From positions 763,501 to 827,500 of the forward strand of contig NZ_AP019807.1 in the NCBI RefSeq assembly GCF_007183175.1: DNA of 64,000 nt, read 5' to 3'. The DNA is from Microbulbifer sp. GL-2. Lineage in GTDB: Bacteria; Pseudomonadota; Gammaproteobacteria; Pseudomonadales; Cellvibrionaceae. The translations under genes and the position numbers were made by a program. The number at the start of each line of letters is the position of its first letter. Within the stretch, counting starts at the first letter, position 1. The notes beneath the pieces are model-generated. The model was not told where the DNA came from. It saw only the letters and a list, made by a program, of their open reading frames with translations, and searched no databases. Shown piece by piece: positions 9,116 to 17,320 of the stretch.

Positions 9116-10045
9116 TCAGGGTTTAACTGCAGAATCCCTGCGCAATGGCTGGCACATGCAGTGGACCCCTCCACCACCAGGGGTGATCATGGAAATATCT
9201 GGATCAATAACTTCTAGTCCATGAGCGCGACACTTTTCAGCCAGGCCGGTATTGGCCTTAGGTAGCATTACCCGATCATTCCCCAGTGCCACAACGTTGA
9301 CCCCCAACTCCAATACCTGCGGAAATGGGATATCAATAATCTCAATATTGCGACCTTTGAACCACTGCACCAACTCAGGCTCCACAGCATCAACACAGAT
9401 AGCCGCCAGTTTTTCCGCAAGCATTGCCACCATTACATCAATATGCAGGAAGAAAGGATCAAACTGGTAGCCTTTAACTTCCCAGCCTTCTTTTTCCACC
9501 CAGCTTTTCATTTGCTCGAACCCTTGAGGACTCGTGCGCTCGCCGGAATAACCACACAGAATTACGCCCGGCTCCAGTACCATAAAATCACCACCTTCAA
9601 GAGAGCCTGCGGTAATCACATCGTAGATGGGTATATCCAGTTCAGCGTATTTCTTGACGATTGGTACCCACTCACCGCGACGCCAAGGGCTGTACATCTG
9701 CGTCACAATTGGGCCCCAAGGGGTCATCACTGAAGAGTCGCGGCCATAGATCTGATAGGGCAGGCTGCTGTCAGCGGGAATCAGGTGTGTATTAACCCCC
9801 GCATGGCGATAAGCATCCAACATCTCCGCATGCTGGGCTTCCGCTATCTTGTGGTCAAATTTCATTCCCAGCCGCTCAGCGCGGCGGGCACTTGCATTGC
9901 CGGTACGCCAGCTAAAGTTATCCACAGGCCCTATAAGAACTTCGCGCAATACACCGTACTCAGAGTCCATCCCCCACTTGGTAAGAGGCGCTGTAGCGCC
10001 ATTGTCATTGCGGTGCTTCAGGGTAAATTCACTCATCTGGTCCAT
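9116..10045 (-). CDS. Arginine deiminase/DDAH-family guanidine hydrolase
   Basis: A 309-residue member of the guanidino-group-modifying superfamily (arginine deiminase, dimethylarginine dimethylaminohydrolase, amidinotransferase). Signature segments are LREVLIGP near the start, GRDSSVMTPWG, SLEGGDFMVL, the catalytic His-Asp in FFLHIDVMVAM, and the nucleophile Cys in GGGGVHCMCQ near the C-terminus. These enzymes convert a guanidino compound to a ureido compound plus ammonia or an amine. The next gene downstream of its promoter side (10104-11357, same strand, 58 bp away) is an N-carbamoyl amidohydrolase that could remove the ureido group, so a two-step guanidine degradation is plausible. Start: ATG at 10045 or the one three codons later. 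Confidence 0.82.
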   Translation of the reverse strand: MDQMSEFTLKHRNDNGATAPLTKWGMDSEYGVLREVLIGPVDNFSWRTGNASARRAERLGMKFDHKIAEAQHAEMLDAYRHAGVNTHLIPADSSLPYQIYGRDSSVMTPWGPIVTQMYSPWRRGEWVPIVKKYAELDIPIYDVITAGSLEGGDFMVLEPGVILCGYSGERTSPQGFEQMKSWVEKEGWEVKGYQFDPFFLHIDVMVAMLAEKLAAICVDAVEPELVQWFKGRNIEIIDIPFPQVLELGVNVVALGNDRVMLPKANTGLAEKCRAHGLEVIDPDISMITPGGGGVHCMCQPLRRDSAVKP

Positions 10046-10103
10046 CCAAATTTCTATTAGCGGGCCGCTGGCGGTATCTCCAAAAGGCCCGTTTACTCTC
10101 TAA

Positions 10104-11357
10104 TTATTCTCTGGCCAATTCAGCGCTGGAAAGCATTGCCTGCAGCAATACATTACAGCCCGCTTCCAAATGCCCAGGCTCTGCGGACTCGGCCTCATTG
10201 TGGGAAAGCCCCCCAGCACAGGGAACAAAAATCATTGAAACCGGGGCGACCCTGGAAACATAAACTGAGTCATGGCCTGCGCCGGAAACCATTTTACGAT
10301 GGCTATAGCCCAGGCGCTGCACCGCACTGTCCACCGCCTCGATACACTTTTCATCAAAGGCTACTGGCGGCGAATACCACTCTTCCCGCACATCGATAGC
10401 AACACCACTTGCCTCTTGTACCTGCTCTGCTATTCGATAGAGAGTACGATGCAGGTGCTCCAGGCCCCCTGGTTTCGGATGGCGCAGATCCAAAGCCAGC
10501 ACCACCTTCTCCGGCACTGTATTGCGGCTGCCCGGAGCAGCGCGCAAGTCGCCACAGGTAATTCTGGCATCTATAGAGTAAGCCTTCACTTCGCTGTATA
10601 GCCTTTCACAAAGCCATGCCAATGCCTGTACCGGATCGCGGCGATCCTCCATTGGGGTAGGCCCGGCATGGCAGGGGGTGCCAAAGAAGGTAACGTCGTA
10701 CCAGCGGATACCCTGTACCCCAGTAACCACGCCAATCACTTGGTCCTGCTTTTCCAGGATTGGCCCCTGCTCGATATGAGCTTCAAACGCCGCTTTGATC
10801 GGGGTGGGCCGAGCCGGCTCAGTTCCCAGGTAACCGATACGTTCCAACTCCTGGCCGATACTGATACCGGCCTTATCGACACGGCTATGGCCGTATTCGA
10901 GACTGAATTCCCCGGCCCAAACACCAGAGCCCACCATCGCTGGTGAAAAGCGTGCACCCTCCTCGTTAGTCCATACCACCACTTCCAGTGGCGCCTTTGT
11001 CCTTATTCCTTTATCCTCCAGACTACGCAGTACTTCCAGGCCCGCCAGTACCCCGTATACGCCATCAAATTTTCCACCGGTAGGCTGGGTATCCAGGTGT
11101 GAACCCGTAATAACCGCCGGTAGATCGTTATCGGTCCCAGCGCGCCGGGCGAAAATATTCCCCATGCGGTCCACACGGATTTCACAACCGATTTCACGGC
11201 ACCAGCGCACAAATAAGTCGCGCCCGCAACGGTCTTCGTCGGTCAGTGCCTGGCGATTACAGCCACCAGCAGGTGTTGCCCCAATTTCAGCCATTTCCAA
11301 TAGGCTATTCCATAGGCGCGCACCATCGACACGCAATTGTTGTACGAGGTTTTCCAT
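10104..11357 (-). CDS. Zn-dependent N-carbamoyl-amino-acid/allantoate amidohydrolase (M20)
   Basis: A 417-residue M20/M28-type metallohydrolase of the HyuC/AllC/ureidopropionase group. Metal-site segments are intact: GSHLDTQPTGGKFDGVYGV, WTNEEGARFSPAMVGS, FEAHIEQGP, and the C-terminal SGAGHDS and LSHNEAE. Such enzymes hydrolyse an N-carbamoyl group to amine, CO2 and ammonia. The gene is 58 bp upstream of, and on the same strand as, the deiminase-family gene, which produces carbamoylated products. Allantoate, N-carbamoyl-beta-alanine or a guanidine-derived ureido acid are all possible substrates. No purine or pyrimidine degradation gene is present here to decide between them. Confidence 0.88.
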   Translation of the reverse strand: MENLVQQLRVDGARLWNSLLEMAEIGATPAGGCNRQALTDEDRCGRDLFVRWCREIGCEIRVDRMGNIFARRAGTDNDLPAVITGSHLDTQPTGGKFDGVYGVLAGLEVLRSLEDKGIRTKAPLEVVVWTNEEGARFSPAMVGSGVWAGEFSLEYGHSRVDKAGISIGQELERIGYLGTEPARPTPIKAAFEAHIEQGPILEKQDQVIGVVTGVQGIRWYDVTFFGTPCHAGPTPMEDRRDPVQALAWLCERLYSEVKAYSIDARITCGDLRAAPGSRNTVPEKVVLALDLRHPKPGGLEHLHRTLYRIAEQVQEASGVAIDVREEWYSPPVAFDEKCIEAVDSAVQRLGYSHRKMVSGAGHDSVYVSRVAPVSMIFVPCAGGLSHNEAESAEPGHLEAGCNVLLQAMLSSAELARE

Positions 11358-11486
11358 TCAAAGAACTCCGGGCCTAATATTGAGCAATATACTAATCACT
11401 TTACTGAAACTTTTGTTTTGATCCTGGCAGGCTAAAGAGAGCATTATTTCGCTACTGATCAAAACTCGACCAGGAAACTAATAACC

Positions 11487-12269
11487 ATGTCCCTCACCTA
11501 TAGCTCATACCTTAAAGTAGACGAGCTTCTCCAGTGCCAGAAGCCTCTTTCTGATGGCCCCGAACACGATGAGCTTTTATTTATTGTGATTCACCAGAGT
11601 TATGAGCTGTGGTTCAAGCAGATGCTGCACGAACTGGATTTCCTGGTGTGCCTGTTCAATGCCGGTGAGCGCAACCGTGCCCTGCATACGCTAAAAAGGG
11701 TGGACGCCATTTATCGCACCCTGATCCAGCAGGTGGATATCCTCGAAACCCTCACCCCACTGGAGTTTCTTTCCTTTCGTAATCGCCTTTCAACCGCCAG
11801 TGGTTTTCAGTCTTTTCAATTCCGCGAATTGGAGTTCTTATACGGTGCCAAAGACTCGAGAAAACTGGAAAACTATGAACCGGGCTCCGATCACTACCTA
11901 CGCCTGCAGAAACGGCTTGAATCTCCAACACTGTGGGATGCTTTCCTAAACTTCTTGGTCAAGGAAGGCCACCCTGTACCGGACAGTGTATTGGAGAGAG
12001 ACTTTAGCCTGGTCGCCGAACCGTCCCCTGCGGTGCAGCAAATACTGATTGATGTCTACCGTAATGACCCACTGGTTAGCGAGATCTGTGAGGCCTTGGT
12101 GGATATTGACACTTCTCTGCAGCAGTGGCGCTATCGGCATGTGAAGATGGTTGAGCGCACAATTGGCAGCAAGATAGGTACAGGCGGCTCCAGCGGCGTA
12201 GGTTACCTGCAATCCACCTTGTTCAAGGCCGTATTTCCCGACTTGTGGGCTATCCGCTCTGAGTTCTAA
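11487..12269 (+). CDS. kynA: Tryptophan 2,3-dioxygenase
   Basis: A 260-residue haem enzyme that opens the indole ring of tryptophan to N-formylkynurenine, the first step of the kynurenine pathway. The start region LTYSSYLKVDELL, the substrate-site helix EHDELLFIVIHQSYELWFKQ, FRNRL and the C-terminal haem-ligand region WRYRHVKMVERTIG followed by KIGTGGSSGVGYL are all as in the family, and the length is normal. AGGAA lies about ten bases before the ATG. It is divergent from the carbamoylase gene with 129 bp between, and has its own terminator downstream. The rest of the kynurenine pathway is not in this window. Confidence 0.95.
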   Translation: MSLTYSSYLKVDELLQCQKPLSDGPEHDELLFIVIHQSYELWFKQMLHELDFLVCLFNAGERNRALHTLKRVDAIYRTLIQQVDILETLTPLEFLSFRNRLSTASGFQSFQFRELEFLYGAKDSRKLENYEPGSDHYLRLQKRLESPTLWDAFLNFLVKEGHPVPDSVLERDFSLVAEPSPAVQQILIDVYRNDPLVSEICEALVDIDTSLQQWRYRHVKMVERTIGSKIGTGGSSGVGYLQSTLFKAVFPDLWAIRSEF

Positions 12270-12360
12270 CAATGCCGGTACAAGCATCAGGGCAAGACGT
12301 GACCAAACGTAAAAATATGGTCAGACCATGTATATCCCACCTACGCTTTTTACGGGCATA

Positions 12361-12388
12361 AAAAAAGCCAGCAGTCCGCTGGCTTTTT
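12361..12388. terminator. Bidirectional terminator between kynA and exbD-like gene
   Basis: Hairpin AGCCAGC / GCTGGCT with a five-base loop (AGTCC), flanked by A and T runs, in the convergent gap. Confidence 0.85.
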
Positions 12389-12425
12389 AATTCAAAACCT
12401 TAACTCAAGATCAAGTTAAGCGATC

Positions 12426-12848
12426 TTACTTTTCAAAAGGTACCAGAGATACCTGAATAGCTGGGCTGACTTCCTTAGCCGCATCCGCGATCTGTACATA
12501 GGTATCAGCGCTGGATTTGTTGTGTGCACGCACAATCACCATAGCTTGGGGGTTCTCTGCGTACAGCTGCGCAATACGGGCACGAACGGCGCGGCTATCA
12601 ATACGGCTACCTGCCAGAGAGATCTCATCGTTGGCATTCACAACCAGCAGGATATTCTGCTTAGTTTCATCAGGCGGATTCTGGTTAGTCTCATTCGGGT
12701 CAGGCACATTTACGTCCAACGCTTTCTCTTTTACAAAGGACGCCGTCACAATAAAGAAGATCAGCATGATAAACACAACGTCCAGCATGGGCGTCAGGTC
12801 GATATCCGCTTTTTCTTCCTCTACGGCCTTTCCGCGTCGTCTACTCAT
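12426..12848 (-). CDS. exbD: ExbD/TolR-family biopolymer transport protein
   Basis: A 140-residue ExbD/TolR protein. The start at 12848 (MSRRRGK) is preferred to the ATG seven codons upstream because it gives the usual short basic cytoplasmic tail. The ADIDLTPMLDVVFIMLIFFIVTASF helix contains the proton-carrying Asp of the family, followed by a periplasmic domain ending in a TolR-like fold (VQIADAAKEV). With an ExbB/TolQ partner, such proteins convert proton-motive force to mechanical work on TonB or TolA. No ExbB, TonB or TolA gene is adjacent: upstream lies mgsA, downstream the kynA terminator. It is an orphan here and must use a partner encoded elsewhere. Confidence 0.88.
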   Translation of the reverse strand: MSRRRGKAVEEEKADIDLTPMLDVVFIMLIFFIVTASFVKEKALDVNVPDPNETNQNPPDETKQNILLVVNANDEISLAGSRIDSRAVRARIAQLYAENPQAMVIVRAHNKSSADTYVQIADAAKEVSPAIQVSLVPFEK

Positions 12849-13034
12849 AAAACACCGTGCAATTATCAAATACCAAAGATGCCGGATTTACCGGTCTGTT
12901 CTGGTGGGCAAGATTGCCGCGAATTGACAGGCATTGCAAGCACAACCTATAACCCAGGAAAATAAACTATAAAAATCAACAGGTTATGAAAAACACCCGG
13001 ATTCGCAGATCATTTTTTGAGCGAAAGAATCCGA

Positions 13035-13487
13035 TCAACGCTGTTCAAGGTAATTTTGGTAGTCCGGTACTTCCCGGTCAAATGACCGATCCATCAATAC
13101 AGATTGCACAATCATATCCGCACTGCTCGAATTACAAGCCACCGGAATATTCCAGGCAGCCGCAATGCGCAACAATGCTTTGACATCCGGGTCATGGGGC
13201 ATCGGCTCGAAGGGGTCCCAAAAGAAAACCAGCAGATCGACCTCCCCTTCACTGATCCTAGCTCCCAGTTGTTGGTCACCACCAAGAGGTCCACTTAATA
13301 ATCTCTCCACTTGTAGACCAGTAGCATCCTCTATCTTGCCACCAGTAGTTCCAGTAGCCAGGAGAATGTGCTTTCCCAGAAGAGCACGGTAACGCAAACA
13401 CCAATCAGTCATTGCGCCTTTGCGATTATCGTGGGCCACCAATGCAACACGCTTGGTAGCTGGCAGGGTCTTAGTGATAAATTTCAT
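13035..13487 (-). CDS. mgsA: Methylglyoxal synthase
   Basis: A 150-residue enzyme that converts dihydroxyacetone phosphate to methylglyoxal and phosphate, a bypass of lower glycolysis under phosphate stress. The start at 13487 is chosen because GAGG lies five bases upstream, while the longer frame has no site. VALVAHDNRK, the phosphate loop ATGTTGGKI, SGPLGGDQQLGARI and the catalytic Asp region FFWDPFEPMPHDPDVKALLR are intact. Length matches the E. coli enzyme. It is monocistronic and divergent from the following unknown gene. Confidence 0.95.
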   Translation of the reverse strand: MKFITKTLPATKRVALVAHDNRKGAMTDWCLRYRALLGKHILLATGTTGGKIEDATGLQVERLLSGPLGGDQQLGARISEGEVDLLVFFWDPFEPMPHDPDVKALLRIAAAWNIPVACNSSSADMIVQSVLMDRSFDREVPDYQNYLEQR

Positions 13488-13657
13488 CGAAACCTCAGCA
13501 CTGTGATTCACTTCTATATTATCGTAATTCCAATATTTTGCGCTGCATTCTCCTTCTCACACTCACTCCCAACACAACAGGGAACAATTCCCTCCCACAG
13601 AAATATATTCAGCCCGTTATAATGGTTAAAAATTCGTACCTGAATAAAGGAGTGAGT

Positions 13658-14062
13658 ATGAGCGTAGGTGCCTGGGAGCCACAGGTGGGTGGCCAGCAAA
13701 ATGAAAACCCGTGGGAGTTCGACCGGGATCAGCTGCGTAGACTCATCGCCGCTGTAATTACGGAAGACTCCCTTACAGAGGAACTAAAGGAAGAAGACAA
13801 ACAGGCATCTCGACTCATCCGCCTTCCGTCCCAGCACTGGGTAGAGGAGAGCCAGCACTGGAATAACGATCAGTTGTGGCAACTGATTCGCTTTTTCGCC
13901 CTCGCTGAGATGCAGCTGACGGGATGGGATGCTGGAGCGGAATCCGCCGTAATACCTTTGGCAAAAATTCTTCGCCAGCGCAAAGCCCCTCTTGAGCGTG
14001 AGCAGCTACTGTGGATTCGAAAGCACTCAAATAACCGCTACCTTCCCTACGGACCACTGTAA
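13658..14062 (+). CDS. Conserved-looking hypothetical protein, 134 aa
   Basis: A 134-residue soluble acidic protein. The start at 13658 is set by a perfect AAGGAG five bases before the ATG; upstream in-frame starts lack one. No signal peptide or membrane helix is visible. It is rich in Trp, Gln, Leu and charged residues, with two paired helical stretches (SQHWVEESQHWNNDQLWQLI and a C-terminal LEREQLLWIRKHSNNRYLPYGPL). I do not recognise a family. It is divergent from mgsA with 170 bp between. Nothing in the context points to a job. Confidence 0.65.
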   Translation: MSVGAWEPQVGGQQNENPWEFDRDQLRRLIAAVITEDSLTEELKEEDKQASRLIRLPSQHWVEESQHWNNDQLWQLIRFFALAEMQLTGWDAGAESAVIPLAKILRQRKAPLEREQLLWIRKHSNNRYLPYGPL

Positions 14063-15230
14063 CCCTATTGGGATTTGTATTGATATATGCATCTTCGGTG
14101 AAAGAAATAACCCAGCCTCTTCCTTTCTTCACCGAAGGTCCTCACAAGAACCAGACCAGCCAACACCCAGCTCTCCCCCTACCGAGCCATAAAGTCCGAT
14201 AAGGGCGGGTCCCAGCCCCGGCACAATCTACAAATTATGGATAGACGTGCAATAAGGAGCTGCTCTCCTACACCTCCCTGCATGTTTACATCAAAGCAGG
14301 TATGGGCAAACCAAACATAGCCACCTGGGCATACCCTACCATTAGCAAAAACAATAATAAGCTTCACATCTGAAGCAGGCACATTCCGGTGTCATTAGAT
14401 AACAAAAGAAACCACCTCATGAAAGATAAACAACACCTGGGCTGTCAGCCGGCTGGCATACAGCAGGGCCAACTTCCATACATCGGGCGAATTTTCACTA
14501 CCGATTGATAAAGTTGAGCCACTCTACAATTGGTAATTTTGTCACAAACTGATCACGAACTTTTCAATCAGCTGGCAATCCTCCCTCTGCAACCCTCAAT
14601 AGCAAACACATCATTAATACATTAAGCCTGCCACTGGTCCCAGGTTTGACTTACCGTTGAAAAGCAACCGATATACCCTTATAAATATGAAGGCTATACC
14701 GCACGCTGTTCACCTCCCCTATATACCTTTAACTTCATAGCTACTTCTTTTAAGCAAACAGAGGACATTGATCTCCTCACCAGGTTTATGTGGTCAAGTG
14801 TTAGTGGCCTTTTAGCAGGGGTAATCATCTACTTTTATAGGTTCATCGATATCTATCAGTTAAGTTTTGTTAACAGAGCCGAAGCTGTTGTCTTGTTAAT
14901 TCTGTTTACCAGTCCAATCAGCAGCACATAAGAGAGAAACCAAGCAAGAGTTTTGATCACAAATTTTCCACGTATTAATCCATAGGAAATTACTCAACTA
15001 TTCATGCTTTTAACACAATTGATAAACGCAATCAGCGATAAACAAAACTCACGTGTACTTTGCCAGGAAACACAAAACATCCACTAAAACGGACTTGCAG
15101 AGGTCTACAAAATGGAAATAAGTAAAAAAAAACCATTTTTTTTAACTTAAATTGTAAAAAACCCTATAAAAGACTTGCATTTAGGTATACAAATAAGCTG
15201 CAATTAGCGCCGCTCGCTTGGGGGGACTCA
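14063..15230. other. Gene-free AT-richer stretch
   Basis: About 1.17 kb with no ORF that has both length and a ribosome site. The composition is AT-rich toward 15120-15180 with A and T runs. I see no tRNA, terminator or repeat that I can defend. The far end passes into the structured leader at 15231-15308. It may hold the promoter region of the AlgP-like gene or an unannotated small RNA, but nothing in the sequence proves that. Confidence 0.5.
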
Positions 15231-15308
15231 CTATCAATTGTTTTCTGCCGAAAACAAACATCTTTGGCGATGTAATTCATTGCAAAGATGGCTGAGAATA
15301 ATTGATAG
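15231..15308 (+). ncRNA. Candidate structured RNA leader (three-helix junction) of AlgP-like gene
   Basis: Three nested perfect or near-perfect helices. P1 is CTATCAATT 15231-15239 with AATTGATAG 15300-15308 (9 bp). P2 is GTTTTC 15240-15245 with GAAAAC 15250-15255 (loop TGCC). P3 is CATCTTTG 15259-15266 with CAAAGATG 15283-15290, extended by a five-pair inner stem (one G-T pair, one bulged G) around loop TAATT 15273-15277. Together they close a three-way junction 45 bases before the ATG at 15354. This fits a cis-acting RNA element or a small RNA; a DNA-level protein site is the alternative. No known riboswitch class is recognised. Confidence 0.55.
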
Positions 15309-15353
15309 GAATGCCCCCATTTACTAGAACAAATCTTTTTCAGGGATAATTTA

Positions 15354-16214
15354 ATGGCTACAAAAAAAGCACCCAAGGTCGCTACTAGCGACATTTCTCA
15401 ACTGGAAGCGGAGCTACGCTCCCTCACCGCAAAACTCGACAGCGCCCGTATCAAACAAGAGAAGGACGTTGCCGCTAAAGCAGAAAAATTGGCAAACAGC
15501 GCCAAAAAAGCTGCAGTAAAAGCCAAAGCCACTCAGGAAAAGCTGGCCACCGTTCGCGCCAAGAAGAAGACTCCTGCACAACAAAAGCAACTTCAGAAAG
15601 CGCGCGATGCCGCAGCAGAAGCTAAAGTTGCAGCAACCGAAGCTAAGAATGCAGCTGCTGAAGCCAAAGACGAACTGGCTGCAATCAAAGCTGCCAACAA
15701 GCTCGCAGCTAAAGTAGCTAAAGTTGTCGCTAAGGAAGAAACAACTATTGCCAAGAAACTGGCTTCTGCAGAGAAGAAAAAAGTTACTGCCGAAGCCAAA
15801 AAAGCTGCAGCTTCAAAGAAAGCGGTATCTGTAAAGAAAAAACCAGGACGCCCAGCTAAAACCGAAGCAGCTAAGAAGAAGCCGGGCCGTCCACCAAAAG
15901 CAGCTGCGGCCACTGAAGAGACCAAAAAGAAGCCCGGTCGCCCCAAGAAAACCGAAGAAGCAAAGAAGAAACCAGGACGCCCGAAAAAAGCAGATACCGC
16001 AGCCCCAGCTGCAACTGAAGCTGCTCCTGTAAAGCGCGGCCGTGGCCGCCCACCGAAGGCAGAAACTGCAAAAAAGAAGCCCGGACGCCCAGCTAAAAGC
16101 GAAGAAGCAAAGAAAAAGCCAGGGCGCCCCAAAAAAGCAGAGCCAGCAGCCCCAGCTACAACTAAAGCTGCTCCTGTAAAGCGCGGCCGTGGCCGTCCGC
16201 CCAAGGCTAAGTAA
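15354..16214 (+). CDS. algP: Histone H1/AlgP-like protein with eight AT-hook repeats
   Basis: A 286-residue, very Lys/Ala-rich protein. Residues 1-150 form a charged Ala/Lys/Glu helix or coiled coil. From about 160 to the end there are six KKPGRP motifs and two RGRGRPPK motifs, each an AT-hook that binds the minor groove of AT-rich DNA. The last third contains two imperfect copies of a longer unit (KKPGRPKK, Ala/Pro/Thr linker, VKRGRGRPPK). Pseudomonas AlgP, a histone-H1-like regulator, has the same design with KPAA repeats. It should be a nucleoid or DNA-bending protein. AGGGA precedes the ATG. It follows a structured leader and is monocistronic. Low-complexity repeats make copy number liable to change. 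Confidence 0.8.
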   Translation: MATKKAPKVATSDISQLEAELRSLTAKLDSARIKQEKDVAAKAEKLANSAKKAAVKAKATQEKLATVRAKKKTPAQQKQLQKARDAAAEAKVAATEAKNAAAEAKDELAAIKAANKLAAKVAKVVAKEETTIAKKLASAEKKKVTAEAKKAAASKKAVSVKKKPGRPAKTEAAKKKPGRPPKAAAATEETKKKPGRPKKTEEAKKKPGRPKKADTAAPAATEAAPVKRGRGRPPKAETAKKKPGRPAKSEEAKKKPGRPKKAEPAAPATTKAAPVKRGRGRPPKAK

Positions 16215-16230
16215 GACCAGCCATGCAGTT

Positions 16231-16275
16231 GGAGCCTCGGCTCCCGCTGTTCGAACCCCGGTAATTCCGGGGTTC
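16231..16275 (+). terminator. Two hairpins downstream of the AlgP-like gene
   Basis: GGAGCC/GGCTCC (16231-16244) is followed by a perfect nine-pair stem GAACCCCGG/CCGGGGTTC (16253-16275, loop TAATT). There is no T run, so they may act as 3' end stabilisers or weak terminators. Confidence 0.4.
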
Positions 16276-16324
16276 AACTCTCCATTTACCCCCTCTTAAC
16301 TCCCCTCAGATTTACTCTCTGCCC

Positions 16325-17251
16325 TTACTCCGGCCTTAGCCTGATTTCCCTGATCTTGTGATCCCTCCCCAGCTGCAAAACACAATCTGCCCAAAGAGGC
16401 ATATCAGCCATGATATTGCGTGTCACACTCTCATAGTGCTGGACAAATCGCTTTAACTCCTCGTCCCGCATACCGGCACCAGTGCGCTCACGCAACTTTT
16501 GTTCCTGTAGTTTTCGCCACTCAAGAATGGATTCCATATCCGGGGCTTTCAGCATTACCATAATATCCACCCTGCTGAAGAGCTCCTTATAGCGCTCATT
16601 GAGCTGTTGATTGATATAGCGTCTCCAGATACCGAACTGATCTTCAGATTTTTCCAAAAAGTTAACCGGACTCTGCGGTGCAGCCACTGGTTTCGCTCCC
16701 AGGCACCAACCTTCCAAAAAAACAAACTCCGCTTTCCCTTTATGTATCGGCCAGTGGTTGCGGGGGGCCCGCTCATCAACAGACTTATCAAAACGCGGCA
16801 AAGCTATAGAGGATTGATTACCTGCCTTACACAGCGCCTCCAGGGTATCTATCCCCAGTTGCACATCGTGAGTACCCGGTACACCCCTGGTCTGTAAAAG
16901 GGGGTGAACCTCTTCTGCAAGCTGCTGGCGCTCTGCACGTGTCAGGTATATATCATCGAGGGAGACTGCACAGCAATCGAATCCCCTCTTCGACAGTATG
17001 AGACGGATAAAATCTGTAAGTGTGGATTTACCAGTACCCTGTCCACCACTGACCCCTACCACCAGTGTCTGCCCTGGTACATATTTCTCCTGCAACCACA
17101 GAGCCAGCGGCAAGTAATATTGCTGCACTTCCGAATGAAACTCTGTCGGTAACTGATGTAACCGAATAAAGTTCTCAATCTCGGTTCGTAAACTTGTCCC
17201 GGCAAGAGAATGGCTGCGCTCTACAATATCTTCAGGCCAAGTTCTCAGCAT
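16325..17251 (-). CDS. P-loop kinase of the D-glycerate 3-kinase/YggC type
   Basis: A 308-residue P-loop kinase. Walker A GGQGTGKST is near residue 69, followed by VSLDDIYLTRAERQ (the phosphoacceptor-site Asp pair), TRGVPGTHD and the substrate segment LPRFDKSVDERAP, then FLEGWCLG. These are typical of the plant-type glycerate kinase/YggC group related to uridine and pantothenate kinases. Glycerate is the likeliest substrate, from family knowledge only. AAGGGG lies six bases before the ATG. The gene follows the RND efflux operon on the same strand, but a strong terminator separates them. Confidence 0.8.
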   Translation of the reverse strand: MLRTWPEDIVERSHSLAGTSLRTEIENFIRLHQLPTEFHSEVQQYYLPLALWLQEKYVPGQTLVVGVSGGQGTGKSTLTDFIRLILSKRGFDCCAVSLDDIYLTRAERQQLAEEVHPLLQTRGVPGTHDVQLGIDTLEALCKAGNQSSIALPRFDKSVDERAPRNHWPIHKGKAEFVFLEGWCLGAKPVAAPQSPVNFLEKSEDQFGIWRRYINQQLNERYKELFSRVDIMVMLKAPDMESILEWRKLQEQKLRERTGAGMRDEELKRFVQHYESVTRNIMADMPLWADCVLQLGRDHKIREIRLRPE

Positions 17252-17262
17252 TTTTGCCCCTT

Positions 17263-17291
17263 AGAAAAAAAACGGGGGCCGATGCCCCCGT
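17263..17291 (-). terminator. Terminator of the RND efflux operon
   Basis: On the minus strand a hairpin ACGGGGGC/GCCCCCGT with a four-base loop is followed by eight T. It lies 30 bp after the pump's stop codon and just before the kinase start. Confidence 0.9.
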
Positions 17292-17320
17292 AATTAGTGA
17301 TCATAAAAAGTTGATATAAA

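Noticed and set aside
14179..14382. 67-residue minus-strand frame
   Set aside because: No ribosome site, no family, in a region with no other coding signal.
15593..16204. Long minus-strand frame opposite the AT-hook gene
   Set aside because: It is the shadow of the repetitive Lys/Ala/Pro-coding sequence, with no start signal.
16253..16275. tRNA-like T-arm (GTTCGAACCCC)
   Set aside because: Only a perfect hairpin; no acceptor, D or anticodon arms around it.
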